From: Verrucomicrobiota bacterium
GTDB taxonomy: Bacteria; Verrucomicrobiota; Verrucomicrobiia; Limisphaerales; SXQI01
Assembly (NCBI GenBank): GCA_008933045.1
Contig: WBXJ01000071.1
Span: forward strand, 1 to 11,887
DNA: 11,887 bases
Direction of reading: 5' to 3'
In this document: in pieces, positions 1 through 7,488 of the stretch
Position numbering within the stretch: position 1 is the stretch's first letter
Layout: each line of letters opens with the position of its first letter
Notes under the pieces: model-generated
Told to the model about the DNA's origin: nothing
Seen by the model: the letters and a program-made list of their open reading frames with translations, nothing else
The model's database searches: none
Translations under genes and position numbers: made by a program

Positions 1-1122
1 GTTCAAGTCACGATTAACCCGGAAGTCAGCGGAGAAATCATCGCACTCGCCGTCAAGGAAGGCCAATTGGTGAAAGCGGGTGACCTTCTGCTCAAGTTGA
101 AACCCGACAATTACATTGCAGGCCGCAATTCCTCCGAAGCAAATTATAAATCAGCACAAGCCAATGTCCATCTAGCAGAGGCGAACCTTCAAAAATCTGA
201 GGTCGAATTCCAACGGCATAAGAAACTTTTTGAAGCCAATCTAGTTTCAGACTCCGATTTCCTCAGTGCCAAAACAGCATTGGAAGTTCAAAAAGCCACT
301 CATGAAACTTCCATCCACGGCGCAGCCCAAGCCAAGGCTGCGTTAGCCCGGGCGGAGGACGACCTGTCTAAAACCACGATCAACTCTCCACTCGACGGCA
401 CAATCACCAAACTCCGTTCACAACTAGGGGAACGTGTCGTGGGAACCGCGATGATGGCTGGGACTGAAATCATGACGATCGCCAACCTAAACGCCATCGA
501 AGCCCGGGTAGATATCGGAGAGATTGACATACCCCTTTTGGTGATCGGTCAGGTTGCCCACCTTGAGATCGATGCCTTTAGGGATCGAAAATTCAAAGGC
601 CACGTCACTGATATCGCGAATGCATCCAAGAATGCAGGAACCGGCAGCTCGTCGAGTGCCTCCGCCGCCACCGGCAGCACCGAAGCCACCAAGTTTGAGG
701 TCAAAATCCTCCTCACGGACAAAGATATTTTTCGACCGGGGATGTCGGTAACCGCAGAAATTGAAACGCGATCACGGAGCAACGTCATCACGATTCCGAT
801 CCAATCCGTCACAACTCGACTGCCTAAGAAACCGAAACTGGATCCCAAGAAATTGGAGCCGGAAACCGATCCAGCTCTCACCAAGCAAAAAGCCAAAACC
901 GAGATCAAACCCGACGAGGTTGTTTTTCTTATCGAGGAACTGAAGGCCAAAATCACCAAGGTAAAGACGGGCATCAGTGATAATTCTTATATCGAAGTGA
1001 CCGAAGGGCTGAGCGTGGGTCAGGAGGTTGTCTCAGGCGGTTACAAAATGATCAGTCGCGACTTGGAAGATGGAAAAAAAGTGCAGATCAACCAACTTTC
1101 CGAGGGTCATTCCAAGCCCTGA
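1..1122 (+). CDS. Periplasmic adaptor subunit of a MacA/HlyD-type efflux system (5' end missing)
   Basis: This is probably the membrane-fusion protein that links an inner-membrane ABC exporter to an outer-membrane channel. The frame is open from base 1, so the true start and the N-terminal membrane anchor lie outside the window; 373 residues are visible. Seen in order: half of a lipoyl-like domain (PEVSGEI...VKEGQLVKAGDLL, visible residues about 8-30), a long Ala/Gln/Lys/Glu-rich coiled-coil hairpin (about 36-120), the returning lipoyl half (TTINSPLDGTITKL), then beta-barrel and membrane-proximal domains ending in a TEGLSVGQEVVSGG motif. Two low-complexity stretches interrupt the barrel and C-terminal part: a Ser/Ala/Gly loop at bases about 625-690, and a Lys/Pro-rich linker at about 820-910. 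It lies 9 bases upstream of the ATPase gene. The family call is firm; the substrate cannot be told from the sequence. Confidence 0.92.
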   Translation, partial: VQVTINPEVSGEIIALAVKEGQLVKAGDLLLKLKPDNYIAGRNSSEANYKSAQANVHLAEANLQKSEVEFQRHKKLFEANLVSDSDFLSAKTALEVQKATHETSIHGAAQAKAALARAEDDLSKTTINSPLDGTITKLRSQLGERVVGTAMMAGTEIMTIANLNAIEARVDIGEIDIPLLVIGQVAHLEIDAFRDRKFKGHVTDIANASKNAGTGSSSSASAATGSTEATKFEVKILLTDKDIFRPGMSVTAEIETRSRSNVITIPIQSVTTRLPKKPKLDPKKLEPETDPALTKQKAKTEIKPDEVVFLIEELKAKITKVKTGISDNSYIEVTEGLSVGQEVVSGGYKMISRDLEDGKKVQINQLSEGHSKP

Positions 1123-1131
1123 AATATTCGC

Positions 1132-1848
1132 ATGGCCCTGCTCCAACTCACAAAAATCTCACGGCGTTACGTCATGGGTTCTGAGACGATCCATGCCTTG
1201 CGCGAGATTGATGTTTCAATCGAACGCGGCGAATACGTTGCTATAATGGGGCCGTCCGGCTCCGGTAAATCGACGCTGATGAATCTTCTAGGGTGCCTTG
1301 ACACTCCATCCTCCGGAGAATTCCACCTCAACGGCTCGGACGTCAGCCGCATGGATGACAATCAACTTGCCGAGCTGCGTAACCGTGAAATTGGCTTTGT
1401 CTTTCAAAGTTTTCACCTGCTCCCTCGTTCCGATGCGTTGCACAACGTCGAACTGCCGTTGATCTACTCAGGAATGCCCCCTGCCCGCCGTCGCCAACGC
1501 GCCCTTGAGGTTCTCGATCACGTGGGCCTAGGCGACCGAGTTCACCATAAACCGAACGAAATGTCCGGCGGCCAACGCCAACGAGTTGCGATCGCCCGCG
1601 CCCTCGTCAACAATCCTTCCATCCTCCTCGCCGATGAACCAACCGGCAATCTGGACTCTCGGACTGGGGATGAAATCATGGTGCTTTTTGAGGAACTCTG
1701 GCGCAAAGGGAACACCATTATCCTCGTCACTCATGAGGAAGTTGTCGCTCGTCACGCTCGCCGGATTATTCGTCTACACGACGGGTTGATCGCCAGCGAT
1801 GAACCGAGTCTCGGAGTGTCTGCCCTTCACGCCGTTGGCAAGTCATGA
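1132..1848 (+). CDS. ABC transporter ATP-binding protein, MacB/LolD family
   Basis: This is the cytoplasmic nucleotide-binding subunit that powers the exporter encoded by the two following permeases. The 238-residue protein has every expected ABC motif: Walker A GPSGSGKST (40-48), Q-loop glutamine at 92, signature MSGGQ (144-148, Met in place of the usual Leu), Walker B ILLADEP with catalytic Glu169, D-loop NLD (173-175), and H-loop His201. The short single-domain form and the segment VELPLIYSGMP are typical of the LolD/MacB/FtsE group. The ATG start lies 9 bases after the adaptor stop, with no obvious Shine-Dalgarno sequence. The stop overlaps the next start in an ATGA, which suggests translational coupling. 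In classic MacB the ATPase is fused to the permease, but here it is a separate gene. Confidence 0.95.
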   Translation: MALLQLTKISRRYVMGSETIHALREIDVSIERGEYVAIMGPSGSGKSTLMNLLGCLDTPSSGEFHLNGSDVSRMDDNQLAELRNREIGFVFQSFHLLPRSDALHNVELPLIYSGMPPARRRQRALEVLDHVGLGDRVHHKPNEMSGGQRQRVAIARALVNNPSILLADEPTGNLDSRTGDEIMVLFEELWRKGNTIILVTHEEVVARHARRIIRLHDGLIASDEPSLGVSALHAVGKS

Positions 1849-3074
1849 CTCTCTGGCAGGAAATCAAGGAGGGGACCGTTATTTCCTTCGCCGCTCTGCG
1901 GGCGAATAAACTTCGCAGCGGGCTTACCACTCTCGGCATTGTCATCGGCATCGTCACCGTGACTCTCATGGCCACCGCAATCCAAGGGCTCAACGGCGCG
2001 TTCCGTAAGAGCATTTCGTCCATGGGAAGCGACACACTTTTTATCAAGCGCTTTAGTTGGTTCAACGATTCCCGCGAAGCTTGGTTGAAAAGCTACCGAA
2101 GACCCCTCATTACCCTCGACCAAATCGAAGCCCTTTCGCGACAGGCCACATTGATCAAAGCCATTACACCCTTCTCGGGCTGTCGCCTTCCCGTCACCTA
2201 TAAGAACCGCACTTCACGGTCAGTCTCAGTTCTCGGGTGTAACGAACAATTCGTGAATATCGGTGGGAATACCATCGCAGAAGGCCGATTCTTTAATGCT
2301 GCTGAGGCGAACGGCGGCCGACCCATTTGCACCATCGGCTCAGGCGTCGCGACGAACCTATTTCCTAACATCTCACCCCTTGGTAAAAAAATCCGCGTCG
2401 GCGGGACAACCGTCGAAATCGTCGGTATTATGGCTCAGCAAGGCAACTTTCTTGGTGCCTTTAGTCTCGATAACCAAGTCATCGTACCCATGCGCTATTA
2501 CACCCTCGCGTTTCAACACGACGCGGACTACGAAATTCAAATCCGCGTCGCTTCCATGGAACATATCGAGGACTCTAAGGAGGAAATCCGAGGGATTCTG
2601 CGCAAGCTCCGCCATGTGCCTCCAAGTGTTGAGGATAATTTCGCCATCAATCAGCAGGAAATGTTCATCGCAACATTCAATCGCGTCGGAGGGATCATCG
2701 CCTCAGCAGGTCTCTTCATCACGGGGCTCTCCTTATTCGTCGGCGGAATTGGCATCATGAACATCATGTTCGTCTCCGTCGCCGAACGCACAAAAGAAAT
2801 CGGAATCCGTAAAGCCATCGGAGCCAAACGTCGCACGATCCTGATGCAATTTCTAACCGAGGCTGCCGGAATCTGCCTCTTTGCCGGCCTACTTGGTCTC
2901 GCGATCGCGTTTCCTGTCACCTTAGTGATCAGCCAGTTCCTTCCCGCCACCTTATCACTCCCCATCGTCGGCCTTGCCGTCGGCGTTTCGCTACTCACGG
3001 GCATCGTCTCGGGTTTTCTTCCTGCTTGGCGGGCGGCACGCATGAACCCTGTGGATGCCCTTCGCAACGACTGA
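1845..3074 (+). CDS. MacB-type ABC transporter permease, first of two
   Basis: This is an inner-membrane permease with a large periplasmic domain. The 409 residues show an N-terminal segment (LRANKLRSGLTTLGIVIGI, about 19-37) leading into the first membrane helix (about 26-48). A MacB periplasmic core domain follows (about 50-275). Three C-terminal helices (about 282-310, 338-365, 373-395) form an FtsX domain with the conserved cytoplasmic loop ERTKEIGIRKAIGAKRR (315-330) and the ending PAWRAARMNPVDALR. The start overlaps the ATPase stop by four bases. With the adaptor upstream and a second permease 4 bases downstream, it probably forms a heterodimer in a tripartite exporter. Typical substrates of such systems are peptides, lipids, lipoproteins or macrolides, and none can be chosen here. 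Confidence 0.93.
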   Translation: MTLWQEIKEGTVISFAALRANKLRSGLTTLGIVIGIVTVTLMATAIQGLNGAFRKSISSMGSDTLFIKRFSWFNDSREAWLKSYRRPLITLDQIEALSRQATLIKAITPFSGCRLPVTYKNRTSRSVSVLGCNEQFVNIGGNTIAEGRFFNAAEANGGRPICTIGSGVATNLFPNISPLGKKIRVGGTTVEIVGIMAQQGNFLGAFSLDNQVIVPMRYYTLAFQHDADYEIQIRVASMEHIEDSKEEIRGILRKLRHVPPSVEDNFAINQQEMFIATFNRVGGIIASAGLFITGLSLFVGGIGIMNIMFVSVAERTKEIGIRKAIGAKRRTILMQFLTEAAGICLFAGLLGLAIAFPVTLVISQFLPATLSLPIVGLAVGVSLLTGIVSGFLPAWRAARMNPVDALRND

Positions 3075-3078
3075 TCCC

Positions 3079-4320
3079 ATGTTTCGCGACGAACTTAGAG
3101 AAAGTCTCAGCATGGCCCTCAAGGCGGTCGCCGCGCATAAACTGAGATCCATACTCACCTTGCTCGGCGTGCTCATCGGTGTCTTCTCCATCATCGTCGT
3201 CATGACCGCCCTGCGCGTCATGCAAACTAAGATCGAAGGCGAGATGAGCGGGCTGGGTGCCAACACCTTCGCTGCTACCCAATTTCCACCCGTCTACTTC
3301 GGTGGCCCTGAAGGGTTTGAAAAATTCTGGCGTCGCAAAAGGATCACGATGCAACACGCCAAAGCAGTGAAGGAACGAGCAACTCTCGCGAGCCATGTTG
3401 GCATCGAAACGGATTTGTGGACCGGTGAAGTAGGTTCACGTTTCACCAAATCCACTCCAGGCGTCGAACTCTTGGGGGGCAGTCCAGAAAATTTCTTGGC
3501 CCGAGGATGGGAAATCCACGAAGGCCGCCCGCTGTTGGAGGAGGATTTACAGAACTCACGCCATTGTTGTGTTCTCGGGAACGCTCTCGCCACCAACCTC
3601 TTTCCTTTTGCGACGGCCATCGGCGAACAAGTTAAGTTTGATGGGATCAATTACACCGTTGTCGGAGTCATTGCGCCCAAGGGGTCGAGTTCTCAAGGAA
3701 ACCAAGATAAGTTCGCCGTCATCCCCATCTCGACAGGTCTCGATCGCTACGGACGAAGCACCCGCAGCCTGACAGTTTACGTGCAAGCACCCAACCAAGC
3801 CGTCTACGAAGACACCATGGAACAAGTCCGAGGCATCCTCCGCACAGTGCGCAAAGTCGCCCCCAGTAAAGAAGATGATTTTGAACTCTTTTCAAATGAG
3901 TCACTGATCACCCAGTTTAAAACATTCACCTTCAGCGTGCGGATCGGGGTCGCTGTCATCAGCTCCATTGCCTTACTTGCTGCAGGCATCGGCATCATGA
4001 ATATTATGCTCGTCTCAGTCACCGAACGCACTCGAGAGATTGGAATCCGACGGGCTGTCGGTGCTAAAAAGCGTAATATCATGGCGCAGTTCATTATGGA
4101 GGCCACTGTCCTTTGTCAACTGGGCGGTATAGCCGGTGTCATCCTAGGTATTTTAGGAGGAAACATGGCCGCCTTTTACCTCGAACTACCTCCCGTAATC
4201 CCCATCGACTGGACCATTATTGGCCTCGTAATCTGCTCAGTTGTGGGCATCGTTTTTGGAACCTACCCCGCCTACAAGGCCGCCAATCTAGACCCTATCG
4301 AATCCCTTCGATACGAATAA
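3079..4320 (+). CDS. MacB-type ABC transporter permease, second of two
   Basis: This is a second inner-membrane permease of the same family and layout. It has an N-terminal AHKLRSILTLLGVLIGVF segment and first helix (about 24-46), then a periplasmic MacB core domain (about 48-280). The C-terminal FtsX domain has helices at about 285-312, 342-366 and 378-396, the loop ERTREIGIRRAVGAKKR (316-332), and the ending YPAYKAANLDPIESLR. I chose the ATG at 3079 (413 residues). It lies 4 bases after the upstream stop and its N-terminus aligns with that of the first permease; an in-frame ATG at 3055 would add eight unrelated residues inside the upstream gene. The two permeases are clearly paralogous but diverged, especially in the periplasmic domain. 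This is the last gene of the operon, and the next gene converges on it 38 bases away. Confidence 0.93.
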   Translation: MFRDELRESLSMALKAVAAHKLRSILTLLGVLIGVFSIIVVMTALRVMQTKIEGEMSGLGANTFAATQFPPVYFGGPEGFEKFWRRKRITMQHAKAVKERATLASHVGIETDLWTGEVGSRFTKSTPGVELLGGSPENFLARGWEIHEGRPLLEEDLQNSRHCCVLGNALATNLFPFATAIGEQVKFDGINYTVVGVIAPKGSSSQGNQDKFAVIPISTGLDRYGRSTRSLTVYVQAPNQAVYEDTMEQVRGILRTVRKVAPSKEDDFELFSNESLITQFKTFTFSVRIGVAVISSIALLAAGIGIMNIMLVSVTERTREIGIRRAVGAKKRNIMAQFIMEATVLCQLGGIAGVILGILGGNMAAFYLELPPVIPIDWTIIGLVICSVVGIVFGTYPAYKAANLDPIESLRYE

Positions 4321-4358
4321 TTGAAGTTCAGAACCAACGGCTCGGGAGCGTATCAGAC

Positions 4359-4832
4359 TCAGATTTCCGGGAGAATTTCTTGAGCGTGCTCTGCAGGGGA
4401 AACTAATCCCCAAATCTTTTTAATCTTCCCCGTGATATCGATCAAAAATGTAACTCGGTGGTTACCCATATATCGCCGTCCCATAAACGATTTTTCGCCC
4501 CAAACCCCATAAGCTCGGGCAATCAATTGCCCCTCATCCGCCAACAATAAAAAAGGCAGGGAAAACTTTTCGACAAACTTGACGTGAGATTTTACGGAAT
4601 CGGGACTCACTCCAACAATGATCGTATTTTTCTCCTTGAATGAATCATACGCGTCGCGAAACCCACAAGCCTCCTTGTTACACCCGGGGGTGTTATCCTT
4701 GGGATAGAAAAAAAGAACGACGTTTTTTCCCATCCATTGAGCTAACGAAACTTCGTTACCCTCATGTGTGATTGCCGTGAACGCAGGAGCAAAATCCCCC
4801 ACTTTAAGTTGTAGATCGGGTGCTTTTGCCAT
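4359..4832 (-). CDS. bcp: Thioredoxin-dependent peroxiredoxin, PrxQ/BCP type
   Basis: This is a cytoplasmic thiol peroxidase that reduces hydrogen peroxide and organic hydroperoxides, normally with thioredoxin as donor. The 157-residue protein is full length for the family and has the peroxidatic motif FFYPKDNTPGCNKEACGFRD, with peroxidatic Cys51 and the PrxQ-type resolving Cys56 five residues later. The family usually reads TPGCT, whereas here Asn follows the cysteine. The C-terminal RVTFLIDITGKIKKIW segment is typical. The ATG at 4830-4832 is the natural start and no signal peptide is visible. It lies 48 bases downstream of the small secreted-protein gene on the same strand. It may therefore be the last gene of the sigma-factor transcript or have its own promoter; I cannot tell which. 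Confidence 0.95.
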   Translation of the reverse strand: MAKAPDLQLKVGDFAPAFTAITHEGNEVSLAQWMGKNVVLFFYPKDNTPGCNKEACGFRDAYDSFKEKNTIIVGVSPDSVKSHVKFVEKFSLPFLLLADEGQLIARAYGVWGEKSFMGRRYMGNHRVTFLIDITGKIKKIWGLVSPAEHAQEILPEI

Positions 4833-4880
4833 AAAAAATAAGCCCGTAAACGAGCCTCAACGAGTTTAACTCCACCAACA

Positions 4881-5342
4881 CTATTTCTGCAAAGGACACA
4901 ACATCACCAACCAAGCATTGGAGTTTTTATCATCCCCGGCCAGAACCAAACAATCCCCGGTCGGAAACACTTGTTTTACTTTTTTTGTTAATTTTCCCTC
5001 ACCGAAAAGTTTGACCTCAAATCCATCTTTTCCAAGCTCCTGAATCTCGATTTCGCACTTGCTGCTCATCTTAACTTTCTTCAGCTCGTTCGGCCCCACT
5101 ACCACAGTCTGGGTCTCCACTTCAAAATAGTTTTTCCATTTGAAAACAGCCTTGAGCTTCTCTTTAGTTTTGGCGTCGATCTCCTTGAGATTCGGATTCT
5201 CCGGCTTCATCTCATCAGTGCCCCAAACTAAACGAGCCTGAAATTTGGTCTCGGCCGCAACCGTATCAGATGGACTCAAAACCAGAAAAGCCACCAGAAC
5301 GGCGGCGAGAATCCATCGAGAGACGCTCAATTTTACACGCAT
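4881..5342 (-). CDS. Small secreted protein of unknown function, downstream of an ECF sigma/anti-sigma pair
   Basis: I do not recognise a named family. From the ATG at 5340-5342 the product is 153 residues; a TTG three codons upstream is possible but less likely. It begins with a clear signal peptide: basic MRVKLSVSRW, a hydrophobic core at about 11-22, and a likely cleavage after TVAA at residue 30. There is no lipobox cysteine at the cleavage site. The mature part (about 123 residues) is Lys/Glu-rich with alternating beta-like segments (FEVETQTVVV, CEIEIQELG, FEVKLFGEG) and three cysteines (96, 131, 149). It follows the anti-sigma gene by 31 bases on the same strand, so it may be a target or a periplasmic partner of that regulatory pair. 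That role is inference from position only. Confidence 0.8.
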   Translation of the reverse strand: MRVKLSVSRWILAAVLVAFLVLSPSDTVAAETKFQARLVWGTDEMKPENPNLKEIDAKTKEKLKAVFKWKNYFEVETQTVVVGPNELKKVKMSSKCEIEIQELGKDGFEVKLFGEGKLTKKVKQVFPTGDCLVLAGDDKNSNAWLVMLCPLQK

Positions 5343-5373
5343 AGAGAGCAACAGTAGAGAAAGTGAAAAAAAC

Positions 5374-5835
5374 TCAATACTGACCGCTAGGAATCCAAAC
5401 TACCGTCATGCCTTCAGATTGGGAGTGAAAGGTAATCGATCCATCGTCCGATCCGGAGCCATCAATCTCATACACCGCAGACCTCAGTCGGAGGCTAGGC
5501 AAATCGAACGTGGTTACCGACATGAGAACCGCGAGGGTTGCCAGTGCGGCCGCGAACGGTAAACCGATTCGAAACCACCAAGGAGCCACAGTAGGGCGAG
5601 CAGCCGGGGCAGACTCAATCCCTCGTTGAATCTTCGACCAATAAAAATCACGGGATTCAGGCACACTGACCGTCAACTCGTTCTCAGCCATTGCCGCCTT
5701 GATCTCTTTCAATTCCTGAAAGAGTTGAAGGGCTTCTGCGTCACGGCTCAGCCAATTGGCGATCCGGCGGGCTTCTCCGGACGAGACCTCATTATCCAGA
5801 TAGGCCTGCAGTTTCAGAATTTGGTCTGTGTTCAT
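5374..5835 (-). CDS. Probable membrane-anchored anti-sigma factor
   Basis: It probably binds and inhibits the ECF sigma factor encoded immediately upstream. The 153 residues comprise a helical cytoplasmic N-terminal part (MNTDQILKLQAYLDNEVSS, then an Ala/Glu/Leu-rich helix to about 52), one transmembrane helix (about 86-106, starting at PWWFRIGLPF), and a short extracytoplasmic tail of about 45 residues ending MTVVWIPSGQY. No cysteine is present, so the zinc-binding HxxxCxxC motif of ZAS anti-sigma factors is absent. I chose the ATG at 5833-5835, one base after the sigma stop. A GTG at 5856 would overlap the sigma gene, and a GAGGAG lies 13 bases before the ATG, which is rather far. The call rests on topology and position more than on sequence identity. 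Confidence 0.78.
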   Translation of the reverse strand: MNTDQILKLQAYLDNEVSSGEARRIANWLSRDAEALQLFQELKEIKAAMAENELTVSVPESRDFYWSKIQRGIESAPAARPTVAPWWFRIGLPFAAALATLAVLMSVTTFDLPSLRLRSAVYEIDGSGSDDGSITFHSQSEGMTVVWIPSGQY

Positions 5836-5836
5836 T

Positions 5837-6448
5837 TTATTGAGTAAACTCCTCACGCTTCAGTCCCGCGAGCAGGGCTGCCATTTTTCGGCGGGCATAG
5901 AACAATCTGGACATTACTGTACCAATCGAACATTGCATTTTTTTTGCAATTACCTTGTACTCTAAATCTTCAAATTCATGTAACACCAACACCGTCCGGT
6001 GCTCGTAGCTCAACTGCCCCAGAGCTTTATCTATCTTGACCCGTAACTCACCCCGTTCTAAACCCTCCGACGGGTTTGTATTCACTACCGGCATCTGACG
6101 TTCCACCCCTCCCATTTCTTCATTCAAATGTTCAAGCGAATCCGTCTTGACCCGTTTCTGCCGACGCAACTGATCCAACGCGAGGTTAATCGTGATGCGC
6201 GTCATCCAAGTCGCAAAACTCGAGTCACCCTGAAACTGTATCAGCCGCTGCCAGCTTTTGATCCACGCTTCCTGAGAAACATCAATCGCGTCCTGCTCGT
6301 TCCGCAACATGCTAAACGCTCGAGCGTAAATTTTGTCCCGATGACGCGATACCAACTCCTCGAAGGCAACCGTGTCACCTTTTTGCGCCAATTTGACGAG
6401 AACCTCGTCAGGCGCGGTGGGGTAATCGATTGTCGTCGGTTTCTTCAT
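5837..6448 (-). CDS. RNA polymerase ECF sigma factor (sigma-70 family)
   Basis: This is an extracytoplasmic-function-type sigma factor that directs RNA polymerase to a small regulon, probably held inactive by the anti-sigma factor encoded next. Its 203 residues contain region 2 (about 27-96: DAIDVSQEAWIKSW and FATWMTRITINLALDQLRR) and region 4 (about 138-190: LSYEHRTVLVLHEFEDLEY, then the helix-turn-helix VIAKKMQCSIGTVMSRLFYARRKM). There is no region 1.1 or region 3, as expected for this class. An acidic linker of about 40 residues separates the domains. The start is 42 bases after the hisB stop, so co-transcription with hisB is possible but an independent promoter in that gap is not excluded. 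The inducing signal is unknown. Confidence 0.93.
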   Translation of the reverse strand: MKKPTTIDYPTAPDEVLVKLAQKGDTVAFEELVSRHRDKIYARAFSMLRNEQDAIDVSQEAWIKSWQRLIQFQGDSSFATWMTRITINLALDQLRRQKRVKTDSLEHLNEEMGGVERQMPVVNTNPSEGLERGELRVKIDKALGQLSYEHRTVLVLHEFEDLEYKVIAKKMQCSIGTVMSRLFYARRKMAALLAGLKREEFTQ

Positions 6449-6490
6449 TAATTTTTGACGGAGCGGTCCAACAATTATTCAACCGTGTTG

Positions 6491-7153
6491 CTAAAGTTGA
6501 CCTTTGGTGCTTGGGATTTGGTTAGTAATTCTCGGATCTCGTTGACAGGCAATATCTACCGCTTTAGCAAAGGCTTTGAACAAGCCCTCAACCACATGGT
6601 GAGGTTCATCGCCATAAAGCAATTCCAGATGCAAATTACACCGAGCTTCATTCGCAAATCCTTGAAAAAACTCCTTAGCTAACCCAAACCGAAAGCGCGA
6701 CGACATGTCCTGTGATTTTTCGTCGTGACTCAGCACTTTATATGCCAATTTATCCACACCCCGCCAAACCAAAAAAGGCCGACCGCTAAAATCGATCACG
6801 CAACGTGTTAAACATTCATCCATGGGCACATAAGCCTCACCTGAAAACGGGTTTTTCGGATGAAAACCGGCTCCATACCGTTTAATTCCCTTCTTCTCAC
6901 CCAAGGCAATTAACATCACCTTTCCCAGCGCGATCCCGCAATCTTCCACGGTATGGTGAGCATCCACCTCTAAATCCCCCTTACATTTCAATCGTAAGTC
7001 CACGACAGCATGCTTGGCGAAAAGCGTGAGCATATGATCGAAAAATGGAATCCCCGACTTGATCGTCGATTTACCGGTTCCATCAATCCCCAATCGGATG
7101 TCGATGGACGTTTCCTTCGTCGTTCGTTTTAACTGCGCCTGCCGAGATATCAT
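6491..7153 (-). CDS. hisB: Imidazoleglycerol-phosphate dehydratase
   Basis: It catalyses the dehydration of imidazole glycerol phosphate to imidazole acetol phosphate, the sixth step of histidine biosynthesis, in the cytoplasm. Both family signatures and the metal-binding histidines are visible: FFDHMLTLFAKH (37-48), DAHHTVEDCGIALG (64-77), and ELLYGDEPHHVVEGLFKAFAKA (177-198), with the usual IPSTKG near the C-terminus. At 220 residues it is longer than the common 195-200. The extra length lies mainly in a segment of about 12 residues between RYG and AYVPMDE (about 95-106) and a few residues around 141-153. It is a monofunctional HisB without the phosphatase domain fused in Escherichia coli. 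No other his gene is nearby. A GAGGG directly abuts the ATG. Confidence 0.96.
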   Translation of the reverse strand: MISRQAQLKRTTKETSIDIRLGIDGTGKSTIKSGIPFFDHMLTLFAKHAVVDLRLKCKGDLEVDAHHTVEDCGIALGKVMLIALGEKKGIKRYGAGFHPKNPFSGEAYVPMDECLTRCVIDFSGRPFLVWRGVDKLAYKVLSHDEKSQDMSSRFRFGLAKEFFQGFANEARCNLHLELLYGDEPHHVVEGLFKAFAKAVDIACQRDPRITNQIPSTKGQL

Positions 7154-7307
7154 CCCTCAACGTTAAACCAAGACTCCCAACCGTGGCGAAAGAATTTTAA
7201 GGAAGAAAACACCCGCGCCATCCCCTACCCATTCCGTGCGGTTCATTTTCGCTCCGTCAAAGCACCATTGAGAGTCGATTTGATGGGCTTCATTTTCCGA
7301 ATGTTGT

Positions 7308-7335
7308 TTGACATCTGGCTATGCTTCCCTAGGAT
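7308..7335 (+). promoter_or_regulatory. Sigma-70-type promoter for tRNA-Ala
   Basis: There is a perfect -35 box TTGACA (7308-7313), a 16-base spacer, and a -10 box TAGGAT (7330-7335, matching four of six consensus positions). A GC-rich discriminator-like stretch (TTGCGCACGAG) follows. Transcription would start near 7342, just upstream of the mature tRNA 5' end at 7350. This is a prediction by eye. Confidence 0.6.
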
Positions 7336-7349
7336 TTGCGCACGAGGTA

Positions 7350-7425
7350 GGGGTCGTAGCTCAGTTGGTAGAGCACCACAATGGCATTGTGGGGGTCAGG
7401 GGTTCGAATCCCCTCGGCTCCACCA
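7350..7425 (+). tRNA. tRNA-Ala, anticodon GGC
   Basis: A 76-base cloverleaf can be folded by hand. The acceptor stem is GGGGTCG paired with CGGCTCC, including the G3:U70 wobble that is the main identity element for alanyl-tRNA synthetase. The D-arm is GCTC/GAGC with loop AGTTGGTA. The anticodon stem is CCACA/TGTGG with loop ATGGCAT, giving anticodon GGC at 7383-7385, which reads GCC and GCU. The variable loop is GGGTC, and the T-arm is AGGGG/CCCCT with loop TTCGAAT. The discriminator is A and the CCA end is encoded. It stands alone between the divergent hisB and the convergent thrS. All invariant positions I checked (U8, U33, the T-loop) are intact. Confidence 0.97.
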
Positions 7426-7441
7426 TCTCGGTGGAATTTTT
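7419..7441 (+). terminator. Possible intrinsic terminator overlapping the tRNA-Ala 3' end
   Basis: TCCACC (7419-7424) can pair with GGTGGA (7430-7435) across the loop ATCTC, and a run of five T follows at 7437-7441. The left arm is the tRNA acceptor end and CCA, so the hairpin can form only before the tRNA folds. The stem is six base pairs, so the strength is modest. Confidence 0.4.
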
Positions 7442-7468
7442 AGCGAGTTCTTTGGTGAATCTGAACCT

Positions 7469-7488
7469 GCCTAATCCAAGGATTAGGC
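7469..7488. repeat. Perfect 20-base palindrome over the thrS stop codon
   Basis: GCCTAATCCAAGGATTAGGC has two 9-base arms around a central AA. As RNA it would fold as an 8-pair stem with a CAAG loop. It lies where the tRNA-Ala transcript (+) and the thrS transcript (-) converge and includes the thrS TAA stop at 7483-7485. Neither side has a clean T-run, though the + side continues TTCGCGTTCTTTG. It may serve as a two-way transcription stop or 3'-end stabiliser. Confidence 0.5.

Noticed and set aside
549..974. A 141-residue - strand frame inside the adaptor gene, and similar long antisense frames in the permeases, thrS and leuA.
   Set aside because: They are shadows of well-supported genes on the opposite strand and show no family motifs of their own.
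3055..3081. ATG at 3055 as the start of the second permease.
   Set aside because: It lies inside the previous gene and adds eight residues unlike the family. The ATG at 3079 directly follows the upstream stop and aligns with the paralogous N-terminus.
6456..6484. ECF-type autoregulated promoter before the sigma gene (GGTTGA, 17 bases, CCGTCA, - strand).
   Set aside because: It only loosely resembles ECF promoters, and the transcript would begin almost at the ATG. There is no second site in the window to support it.
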